From the NCBI GenBank assembly GCA_016800925.1, contig JABCPU010000229.1, forward strand, positions 45,147 through 109,146: DNA of 64,000 bases. The letters run 5' to 3'. Made by a program: the position numbers and the translations under genes. The notes under the pieces are model-generated. The model was not told where the DNA came from. It saw only the letters and a list, made by a program, of their open reading frames with translations, and did no database searches. The DNA comes from Suillus spraguei. Lineage: Eukaryota > Basidiomycota > Agaricomycetes > Boletales > Suillaceae. Numbering within the stretch: position 1 is the stretch's first letter; each line of letters begins with the position of its first letter. Shown here in pieces: positions 34,860-44,284 of the stretch.

Positions 34860-36105
34860 TATCGGAGTTTGCTCTTCGTTAATGAACATGTACAGATCTG
34901 GGAAAGATTGTCAATGATCTTGAGCAACAAGACATACAGCTGTGCGTTAGCCCCTGTCCTGCAACAGTCAATGTAGTCGGGCAGGCTCCCCAGAAGCTGT
35001 TCACCTCGCCGCGTCCACAACAAAATCAATCTTGAAGGGTTCCTGGGCTTCCCTGTCACGATAGCCTGTGGTGCCCCTGAGGACATGCTTGCGTTAGCAA
35101 GAGATGCAATGCCTTTGAAGGGAAGTATCCAAGTTTTTTGTTTCGTTCCTTTCTAATTTTAACTGTTTGACAGTCGTACTGGACAGTGCTGTCGAATATT
35201 TCCGTCGACCTGTTTGATGGGAAATCTGGTGGTATGCATCCGTTGCCTCATGGAGCGAACGACTTTCGAATGGTCATGATCAAATTGAATGGGATCAGAA
35301 CGTGAGTTATCGCTCACTGCGGTTGGTATCCCACGGAAAAGTACTCAATTTCTTTTTGGTGACGATAGTGTCAACTAATGTAGTCCTCCCAGGTTACCCA
35401 AGTCAATGACCGGGCGGCACTCGCGTGTGCTGTGTGTGCAGACCAGGACTCTAGTAACGGGTCCTGGCGATAATACTGTGTGCGTTTGGCGTGACAATCA
35501 AAGTCAAGTAGCGCCTTCGGGTTTTGTTGGATCTTCGGTACGGTTTCACAGTCATACCCTTCAACGCTGTCGATGACACATCTCTGAGGACACCCAACGT
35601 GCGGCATGTATTGCAACATCACATGCATGGTCCGCTATTGTCAGTGGCAGCGAGGACGAGAGTGCCATCGTTTGGGATCTGAACAGAGGGTCTTACTGAC
35701 GTTCAATTTGGCACATCAATAGAATCTAGCTGCCATCAACGAGTCTACGGGATACATCGCTACTTGTTCCATTCCCACTTGATGTTGCACACAATCAACG
35801 CAAGACCAATTACCGGACTCGACACTGCGGGTGCTAATTACGTCTCTGAGGTTCAATGAACATGAATATTCGCATTTGAATATCCTTGTCGTGGGTCGCG
35901 ACGATGATTCAATCACTCTATGGACATGGAACGCAGATGGGACTCCAACCAGAATGCAAGCGGAATGAGAGTTTGTTGGAATGAATTCTGGAGAGGGAGT
36001 GTCCGGTGTTACTTTAGGATCTGTCACTGCGCTCAAGTTTATTGGGTACGCGGATAGTGATAGTTCATTACATTCTTGAGAGAACTTACTGATAGAGGTC
36101 ACTTT
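34860..36105 (+). pseudogene. Relic of a BEACH/WD40-domain protein C-terminus
   Basis: Fragments in several plus-strand frames recall the end of a neurobeachin/BPH1-type protein. Around 34970-35030, VVGQAPQKLFTSPRPQ resembles the G-Q-x-P-x-Q-L-F...P-H-P end of the BEACH domain. Around 35630-35700, WSAIVSGSEDESAIVWDLNR is a WD40 blade. Around 35728-35775, AAINESTGYIATCS, and around 35840-36085, LRFNEHEYSHLNILVVGRDD, SITLWTWNADGTPTRMQAE and GVTLGSVTALKFIG, continue the propeller. Stops and frameshifts separate the pieces, and the BEACH domain proper is absent. It is therefore a partial, decayed copy, perhaps carried in with the adjacent duplicated deubiquitinase fragment. Confidence 0.5.
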
Positions 36106-36136
36106 GCCTACCAGTGAACTCCTTTGCGCTGGTTAT

Positions 36137-37250
36137 ATACTAAGTTGTTTGACAGGGCGGACATCAAGAAGATGCAGAAGAGTTCCTTGGATTTTACCTC
36201 GACACGTTTGAAGAAGGGCTCTTGGCGCTTTCCTCATTGCCCTCTAACCCCAACCCAGCTCCAGCTCAGCCGAGCAATAGCGCTGCAACAAACAACACAC
36301 AAGAAGACGGCTGACTCGAGGTGGGCAAGCGTAACCGCACCGTCATCATGCGCGCCGTAAGGTCTCCCTTTACTCCTTTGGATCCATACTAACCTTTTCA
36401 AGACAAAGACAGCCGACTCTCCCATGACCCGCATATTCGGCGGCAAATTCTGCTCCACCCTCCAGGTACCACACCAAAAAGAGTGGCGTAGTCTGCGGTT
36501 AGACATTCAAGTTCGTCATTTCTCTGTCCCTTCCAAGCTGACTACTGACAAAATTGATATTGACACAGCGCGACACGATCCAATTCAAGACGCCCTAATG
36601 CATATATCCACCCCCCAATCCGTACAAGTCACATCCGTAACCCGCCCAGGCGCCACCCTTGATGCGACTCAACAAGTACACATCGAGTCCCTCCCTCCGA
36701 TTTTGATCCTCCACCTCAAGCGATTCTTATACGACGCCAATGAAGGGGGTGTTGCAAAGGTTGGGAAGCAGGTTGTGTTTGCGCCAGAGCTGGAGGTTGG
36801 GAATGAAGTGATGGTACAGGGAAAGAAGGTGAATGGGACGAGGTATCGGTTGTTTGGAGGTGCGTCTGTCTCGGTCTCTTTCTATTGCCACAAATAATCT
36901 CACCAAATGATACAGCACTCTACCACCACGGCCTCTCAGCCTCAGGCGGTCATTACACCCTCGACGTCCTCCATCCCAACATCGACATGTCATCTGCGCT
37001 CACAAAACCGCGTGAGGGGTGGATACGCATTGACGATGAGTTGGTTTCGGATTTTGAGAGCTGATGATGTATTTGGGAATGGGGGCGTGGAGAAGGATGA
37101 GACGATGAGATGCGCGTATCTGTTGTTTTACAGGAGGGTTGGGGCGGGAGGAATTAAGAGTTTTAATTTTGATTTAGTAGGGGTAATTATGTAATGTAAT
37201 GTTGTTAGTCTGAATTCAGCGCTCAGGGGCTTTCAACCAATTCAAGGTCG
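36137..37250 (+). pseudogene. Truncated, decayed duplicate of the UBP3-like gene 3' half
   Basis: From ATACTAAGTTGTTTGACAGG this segment matches 30329-31452 closely, starting just inside the first intron of the parent gene and running past its stop to TTTCAACCAA in the upstream region of the next gene. The translated copy begins GGHQEDAEEFLGFYLDTFEE but has TGA where the parent has TGG (NTQEDG then stop, parent EDGWLEVGKR), and a small deletion after VPHQKE. The catalytic Cys box is absent and the His box (GLSASGGHYTLDV) remains. So it cannot encode a functional protease. The intervening 5.8 kb holds the TIR element and the BEACH relic. Confidence 0.85.
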
Positions 37251-37270
37251 AAAGACAAACTACTCTAGCA

Positions 37271-37302
37271 CATGTGCCGAAGGCACAACGGGTGGTGGAC
37301 TC
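37271..37302 (+). mobile_element. Orphan Helitron 3' terminus
   Basis: TGTGCCGAAGGCACA (hairpin) followed by ACGGGTGGTGGACTCGT is the same as the outer end of both palindrome arms, here alone and facing the left arm, whose own terminus (reverse complement) starts at 37428. Nothing else of the element precedes it. Confidence 0.65.
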
Positions 37303-37461
37303 GTTACTATAAGCATGCTGCTTATCACATCAACCACGTGGTTGTTCGGCGTCAGCCTCGTTTATCGTTAGACTCGGGTCACTTAGAGCCTGTTCGGAAA
37401 CCACCGTTTAGCCAACATTTCACAAAACGAGTCCACCACCCGTTGTGCCTTCGGCACAGGA

Positions 37462-37660
37462 AGCAAAAGGAGTGCTTCGCACTCCTTTTGCTCCCTGGCC
37501 AAGGCTTCATCCTAATAATTCTGTTTGCCCAAGGCACAGGAAGGCAAAAAGAGTGCTTCGCACTCTTTTTGCCTTCCTGGCCTTGGCTTCATCCCAATAA
37601 TTCACTTTTGCCCAAGGCACAGAAAGCCAAAAAGAGTGCTTCGCACTCTTTTTGGCTTTC
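37462..37660. repeat. Three tandem hairpins near the left Helitron terminus
   Basis: Three perfect inverted repeats with a TTC loop: 37462-37492, 37539-37577 and 37622-37660 (stem of the last: GAAAGCCAAAAAGAGTGC). All share the core GAGTGCTTCGCACTC (the first as GGAGTGCTTCGCACTCC). Spacers share GGCTTCATCCTAATAAT. They lie between the helicase stop codon and the 3' terminus. Confidence 0.85.
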
Positions 37661-37849
37661 TGGCCTTGGCTTCATCCTAATAATCACTACTTCGTGCACC
37701 TTAACTTATTCGCAATCATAGTGGATTTTAAAACAGACATGTACATTTTGAGCAGCATTTCAAGAAAACTAAAACTAAAATCTACTGCACCATCTAAAAG
37801 TGCACTATACATTCGGTCCTCTATATAAAAGTACATCAATATACATCAA

Positions 37850-40389
37850 TCAATCCTCAACCTCCATATCATCTCTATCTCTAAGTCCTCTCAGCACTTC
37901 TGTATACACCACATTGGTCGTCTTTGACCCTTCTTCATGCTCCGGAAAGATGGCACGCACTCTCTCTGGGTGAGTGCAGCGAGACAAAGCCACATACAGC
38001 TGTCCATGACTGAACACGGGAGTCCGCAAATCCAGCCCAACCCACTTCACACTTTGACCTTGAGCCTTGTTGATTGTCATAGCGAACGCAAGACGAACGG
38101 GGAATTGGCGACGCTTGAAAGGGATAGGGTTGTCTTCAGACGTGGCATCCAGCGTCATGCGGGGGATTAGGACAGTGTTCTGATCGTCTTGATGAGCTTC
38201 ATCAACTCCATCTCTAAGAATACGACACCTGAGGACGCGCGTGGTCCAAGACAGGAGGATCATCCTAGTTCCGTTATAGAGGCCATTGGTGGGGTCCAAG
38301 TTGCGCAACGACATGAGAGGAACACCCACTTTGAGTTCCAATTTGTGCAAAGGGAACCCTGATGGCGTGAGAGTATGAAGGTACTCTGGTGGGATGTAGT
38401 CGTAGTCCTTCTCAGTGATTGAGTCTGCGCTGGTGAAGACCGCTTTATCTCCAGGGAATGATTCAAGAATGTTGGCATTGATTTCGTCCACATCAGTGTT
38501 CTTTGCGGAGAGGATGGTACGTTCCAGGAAGAAGGAATCATTCACAGGAGGATGCCCAGGGAGCAGAATAGGAGAGTATAGGGCATTGATGAGAGAGCGG
38601 ATATCATTGTCAGGGCAGCGCATATGAATCGGAAGGGCGACCGTTCCATCTGCATGTGTGCCCTTCCCAGCTCCAATCTCAAGAAGCCACTTTGCAAATT
38701 CATCAGAGGCGGGGTCTTGGCCAAGCCGCATGTTTGTCTTTAGGTGGAAGATGCGAAGCCTTGGCCAGATGCGAGATCTGCAAAATGTAGCGCCCACTAT
38801 CTGCTCCCTGGATCCATGAGGCACCACCGGCAGGGTCTGTCTGAAGTCTCCTCCAAAGAGCATCGTCATTCCTCCAAAATCAGCATCGACGTTCAGAAGG
38901 TCGCGCAATGAGCGATCAAGGCATTCCAGATTGTGACGGTGTAGCATAGGAATTTCATCGCAGATGATGAGGGAGGTGGCCTTGAGAAGCTCATGCACGA
39001 CATCTCCTTTCTTGATGTTGCAGGAGCTGTCCTCATTGATGGGAATTGGAATTTTGAATCGAGAATGAGCCGTGCGTCCGCCTGGCAGGAGGAGAGAAGC
39101 GATTCCAGAGGAAGCCACACATAGGACAATCTTGCCTTCAGCACGGAGCTTTGAAGCAATGAGCTTGCAGAGATATGTCTTTCCACATCCACCTGCACTG
39201 TGGACAAAGTATGAATGTCCAGGTCTTTGTTCATTACGTTGCATGGCATCATCGACCACTGCATCAAAGACTGTCCTCTGCTCCTGATTAAGAGAAAGCA
39301 CTCCTTGGTTCACCATCTGCTGGAGCTCCTCCTGGTTATATTGGAGCTGCTCGGCAATGAGCTGATTTCCCTGCATGGCCCCCCATCTTGCTGCCATTTG
39401 AGGTACAGGCATCTGAGGAATCGCTTGCAAAGACTTTCCATTTTTGCGGAGCATGCCATCGATGAGATAGAGACCATAGTCATGAACCTCTTCATCTGTA
39501 GGGTCGGGGATGCTGAATGGGACGCGTGATAGGCGGTGGCGCAGATCATCGCAGAGATTCTCCTTGAAGTGGTTCCAAAGATCACTGGGGTCTGTAGGGT
39601 TGCAGTGTATGAGGATGATGGCAAAGAGGTTGCGCATGCCATGTCCAGTGCTCATATGAGAGGCGTCCTGCAAGCACTGGATCCATTCATTATCATCCTC
39701 AAGCAGACCCCTGCGCCGACATGCCTCCTTGAAAGTGTCGCATAAGACACCATCAACTGTCCGAAGGTTCTCATAGGAGGTGGCCCCTTGAAGACATGGT
39801 AAGTTTTATTCATAAAAATTGACGTCAGGACCATACCTTTTACTACAGTCAAAAGCAATCTCAGGTAGAAGCGCTCTCCGGAGCCGGGTGCAGCAGAGTA
39901 CATCCTTCCAATCGCTATTCCGCGTTGGCGTATCTTCCACACCGTCTTGTTCCATACGAATCTTGAGGGGAAGTCCTGGTAGAGGTGGTCGTGGGCTCCA
40001 GCAGCCACCAAGACATTATTGGAGTTAGCCTTGAACCATCCAGTGAGGCAAGTCTCCTTGGTTGCTGCGCGCTCAAGAACATCCTGTGCATTATCCTCAG
40101 GATCATAAAACACCATGTGTTCATCTGGGAGGTGGACCGGCAAGCGATAGACAGAGGGCCATTCAAGGTGCATTCCAAACTCAAAGATGTGCCATGCGGC
40201 CTCAGTGGAGCTGATGTATCTGGAGTCAAGATAGGTTTTGACCTCATCCACCGGTCCTGTCATCTCCAATGTGGCACGGTCATTTCCCTTGTAGATGTAC
40301 TTGTGGATGTATTTGACCGACTTGATAGAAGCACAGACTTCGAGATTGATGTGGCAGTTGAATTCTACCAGCAGTTGCGGGGGTGGGGA
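37850..40389 (-). CDS. Helitron helicase C-terminal part, left arm (5' truncated)
   Basis: SF1B (PIF1-like) helicase of a Helitron RepHel protein, which unwinds DNA during rolling-circle transposition. The first preserved exon reads NCHINLEVCASIKSVKYIHK, YLDSRYISSTEAAWHIFEF and HLPDEHMVFYDPEDNAQDVL. A 51-nt intron near 39790-39840 is followed by the main exon, open for over 600 codons. It contains Walker A SAGGCGKTYLCKL, Walker B LIICDEIPML, FGGDFRQTLPVV, RLAFAMTINKAQGQSVKWVG and QLYVALSRCTHPERV, ending at 37850. The Rep nuclease half is missing because the arm stops at 40389, so it is a fragment even though the helicase exon is intact. Confidence 0.85.
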
Positions 40390-40503
40390 TTCTTTTTTTG
40401 TTCTATTTTTTTTTTTTTGTGGATACCGGATCGTCTCCTTTTATGTGGGGAGTGGAAGACTTTGGATAAAGCTTCCAGCTTTCCTCCCCAGACATTGATG
40501 CCA

Positions 40504-43102
40504 GGCCAGACAATGGTCGCACCATCCAAAAAAATGACGACATCTTCACCAACAAAGATGTGTTCCCCACCCCCGCAACTGCTGGTAGAATTCAACTGCC
40601 ACATCAATCTCGAAGTCTGTGCTTCTATCAAGTCGGTCAAATACATCCACAAGTACATCTACAAGGGAAATGACCGTGCCACATTGGAGATGACAGGACC
40701 GGTGGATGAGGTCAAAACCTATCTTGACTCCAGATACATCAGCTCCACTGAGGCCGCATGGCACATCTTTGAGTTTGGAATGCACCTTGAATGGCCCTCT
40801 GTCTATCGCTTGCCGGTCCACCTCCCAGATGAACACATGGTGTTGTATGATCCTGAGGATAATGCACAGGATGTTCTTGAGCGCGCAGCAACCAAGGAGA
40901 CTTGCCTCACTGGATGGTTCAAGGCTAACTCCAATAATGTCTTGGTGGCTGCTGGAGCCCACGACCACCTCTACCAGGACTTCCCCTCAAGATTCGTATG
41001 GAACAAGACGGCGTGGAAGATACGCCAACGCGGAATAGCGATTGGAAGGATGTACTCTGCTGCACCCGGCTCCGGAGAGCGCTTCTACCTGAGATTGCTT
41101 TTGACTGTAGTAAAAGGTATGGTCCTGACGTCAATTTTTATGAATAAAACTTACCATGTCTTCAAGGGGCCACCTCCTATGAGAACCTTCGGACAGTTGA
41201 CGGTGTCTTATGCGACACTTTCAAGGAGGCATGTCGGCGCAGGGGTCTGCTTGAGGATGATAATGAATGGATCCAGTGCTTGCAGGACGCCTCTCATATG
41301 AGCACTGGACATGGCATGCGCAACCTCTTTGCCATCATCCTCATACACTGCAACCCTACAGACCCCAGTGATCTTTGGAACCACTTCAAGGAGAATCTCT
41401 GCGATGATCTGCGCCACCGCCTATCACGCGTCCCATTCAGCATCCCCGACCCTACAGATGAAGAGGTTCATGACTATGGTCTCTATCTCATTGATGGCAT
41501 GCTCCGCAAAAATGGAAAGTCTTTGCAAGCGATCCCTCAGATGCCTGTACCTCAAATGGCAGCAAGATGGGGGGCCATGCAGGGAAATCAGCTCATTGCC
41601 GAGCAGCTCCAATATAACCAGGAGGAGCTCCAGCAGATGGTGAACCAAGGAGTGCTTTCTCTTAATCAGGAGCAGAGGACAGTCTTTGATGCAGTGGTCG
41701 ATGATGCCATGCAACGTAATGAACAAAGACCTGGACATTCATACTTTGTCCACAGTGCAGGTGGATGTGGAAAGACATATCTCTGCAAGCTCATTGCTTC
41801 AAAGCTCCGTGCTGAAGGCAAGATTGTCCTATGTGTGGCTTCCTCTGGAATCGCTTCTCTCCTCCTGCCAGGCGGACGCACGGCTCATTCTCGATTCAAA
41901 ATTCCAATTCCCATCAATGAGGACAGCTCCTGCAACATCAAGAAAGGAGATGTCGTGCATGAGCTTCTCAAGGCCACCTCCCTCATCATCTGCGATGAAA
42001 TTCCTATGCTACACCGTCACAATCTGGAATGCCTTGATCGCTCATTGTGCGACCTTCTGAACGTCGATGCTGATTTTGGAGGAATGACGATGCTCTTTGG
42101 AGGAGACTTCAGACAGACCCTGCCGGTGGTGCCTCATGGATCCAGGGAGCAGATAGTGGGCGCTACATTTTGCAGATCTCGCATCTGGCCAAGGCTTCGC
42201 ATCTTCCACCTAAAGACAAACATGCGGCTTGGCCAAGACCCCGCCTCTGATGAATTTGCAAAGTGGCTTCTTGAGATTGGAGCTGGGAAGGGCACACATG
42301 CAGATGGAACGGTCGCCCTTCCGATTCATATGCGCTGCCCTGACAATGATATCCGCTCTCTCATCAATGCCCTATACTCTCCTATTCTGCTCCCTGGGCA
42401 TCCTCCTGTGAATGATTCCTTCTTCCTGGAACGTACCATCCTCTCCGCAAAGAACACTGATGTGGACGAAATCAATGCCAACATTCTTGAATCATTCCCT
42501 GGAGATAAAGCGTCTTCACCAGCGCAGACTCAATCACTGAGAAGGACTACGACTACATCCCACCAGAGTACCTTCATACTCTCACGCCATCAGGGTTCCC
42601 TTTGCACAAATTGGAACTCAAAGTGGGTGTTCCTCTCATGTCGTTGCGCAACTTGGACCCCACCAATGGCCTCTATAACGGAACTAGGATGATCCTCCTG
42701 TCTTGGACCACGCGCGTCCTCAGGTGTCGTATTCTTAGAGATGGAGTTGATGAAGCTCATCAAGACGATCAGAACACTGTCCTAATCCCCCGCATGACGC
42801 TGGATGCCACGTCTGAAGACAACCCTATCCCTTTCAAGCGTCGCCAATTCCCCGTTCGTCTTGCGTTCGCTATGACAATCAACAAGGCTCAAGGTCAAAG
42901 TGTGAAGTGGGTTGGGCTGGATTTGCGGACTCCCGTGTTCAGTCATGGACAGCTGTATGTGGCTTTGTCTCGCTGCACTCACCCAGAGAGAGTGCGTGCC
43001 ATCTTTCCGGAGCATGAAGAAGGGTCAAAGACGACCAATGTGGTGTATACAGAAGTGCTGAGAGGACTTAGAGATAGAGATGATATCGAGGTTGAGGATT
43101 GA
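40504..43102 (+). pseudogene. Helitron helicase C-terminal part, right arm (frameshifted)
   Basis: Same protein as the left arm, in inverted orientation, with about 60 extra bases upstream (RPDNGRTIQKNDDIFTNKD). It is broken by a slip in the poly-C near 40565-40573 and by loss of one G at about 42513, after ILESFPGDKA; the frame resumes as LHKLELKVGVPLMSLRNLD and ends DIEVED at 43102. Walker A, Walker B and the C-terminal helicase motifs are otherwise preserved. An Arg to Cys change (SLCDLLN) and Met to Ile near the end distinguish it from the left copy. Confidence 0.85.
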
Positions 43103-43291
43103 TTGATGTATATTGATGTACTTTTATATAGAGGACCGAATGTATAGTGCACTTTTAGATGGTGCAGTAGATTTTAGTTTTAGTTTTCTTGAAATGCTGC
43201 TCAAAATGTACATGTCTGTTTTAAAATCCACTATGATTGCGAATAAGTTAAGGTGCACGAAGTAGTGATTATTAGGATGAAGCCAAGGCCA

Positions 43292-43489
43292 GAAAGCCAA
43301 AAAGAGTGCAAAGCACTCTTTTTGGCTTTCTGTGCCTTGGGCAACAGAGAATTATTGGGATGAAGCCAAGGCCAGGAAGGCAAAAAGAGTGCGAAGCACT
43401 CTTTTGCCTTCCTGTGCCTTGGGCAAACAGAATTATTAGGATGAAGCCTTGGCCAGGGAGCAAAAGGAGTGTGAAGCACTCCTTTTGCT
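43292..43489. repeat. Three tandem hairpins near the right Helitron terminus
   Basis: Mirror of the left array: 43292-43330, 43375-43412, 43459-43489. Stems are kept while loop and adjacent bases differ from the left array (GTGCAAAGCAC, GTGCGAAGCAC, GTGTGAAGCAC), so the two arrays have diverged. Confidence 0.85.
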
Positions 43490-43879
43490 TCCTGTGCCGA
43501 AGGCACAACGGGTGGTGGACTCGTAAAGTAATATAAAGTGATGTAAAGCAATTATATGAGCCGTGATTACAATGCTAAGGTAGACGCCTTGCGAAAACAA
43601 CGAACCTCACGTGACTTAGGTGACAATATCGTGACAATGCATTAGAAAATCAATTATAATTCAACGACGGGACGTAGAAATATTCTGTTGCGCAGTCTGA
43701 TAAAAAACGTGAATGCCGTCAAAACAGCGGTTTCAGAACTGTGCTCCGTGAAAAAATGAGATAGTTATTCAAAAAACACTGGAATTGAGGATAGTACAGT
43801 GAATGAAATGCCGCAACTCCGCATGTTAGTATCGGCCGGCACAAGTTGACAGGCTGGCGCTGGCAGCAGACGGCACAAT

Positions 43880-44230
43880 GGGACGACGGAAACGTGCGCA
43901 TAGTGTGTGGGCTTCAAATTTTCGGTCAAAGAAACTGAAAGCTGATGTCAGTGATAAGGAGAATGTGAGTCAAGAGTGCCACTGATACCTCGAAAATCAG
44001 ACATTGATTTGAAAACAGGCATGCCCTGGCCCAGTACAAGAGCTATCTGCTGCATCTGCATCAGACAGCGAGAAAGACAATATGAGTGACAACAACACTC
44101 ACCTTGCCATCAGTAGCTTCGAGCACTGGTATGGTTCTCCACTAGGAGAACATGGTGCAGGAAGACAAGACACGGACTTCTGGGCAGATGTTTCACCAAT
44201 TTTCGGGCTAATGGTGGATAAACGACTTAC
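43880..44230 (+). CDS. Possible first exons of a transposon-associated ORF
   Basis: The ATG at about 43880 gives MGRRKRAHSVWASNFRSKKL, KADVSDKEN; an intron (GTGAGT to ACAG) leads to ACPGPVQELSAASASDSEKD and DTDFWADVSPIFGLMVDKR. The basic start followed by DKEN recalls a frequent N-terminus of mushroom transposon-encoded proteins. It may be a separate truncated ORF or the start of the PIF transposase that follows. I cannot decide between these. Confidence 0.35.
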
Positions 44231-44284
44231 TTTGAATAGTTCTGATATGATACAATCAGTTGAGTTATTTCATTTGAACAGTCC

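Larger units (their letters stand above)
37428..43524. mobile_element. 6.1-kb palindrome of two head-to-head Helitron fragments
   Basis: 37428-40389 and 40564-43524 are near-perfect inverted copies of about 2.96 kb each, joined by a 174-bp non-palindromic centre (40390-40563). Each arm carries the C-terminal helicase part of a Helitron RepHel protein with its 3' end outwards. The arms differ by scattered substitutions and single-base indels, for example GCGGTC versus GCGTC near 38445/42513, and in the loops of the terminal hairpins. The centre includes poly-T runs and, on the right, a little more of the coding sequence (RPDNGRTIQKNDDIFTNKD, 40504-40563). The HUH replication-initiator domain is absent from both. 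Confidence 0.9.

Noticed and set aside
37462..37660. Regularly spaced palindromic repeats resembling a small CRISPR array
   Set aside because: Only three units with similar spacers, in a eukaryotic Helitron, mirrored at the other end of the palindrome; they are hairpins of the element.
39985..41301. 438-codon ORF spanning the palindrome centre
   Set aside because: It begins as antisense of the left helicase arm, crosses the spacer and continues as sense in the right arm; an accident of palindrome geometry.
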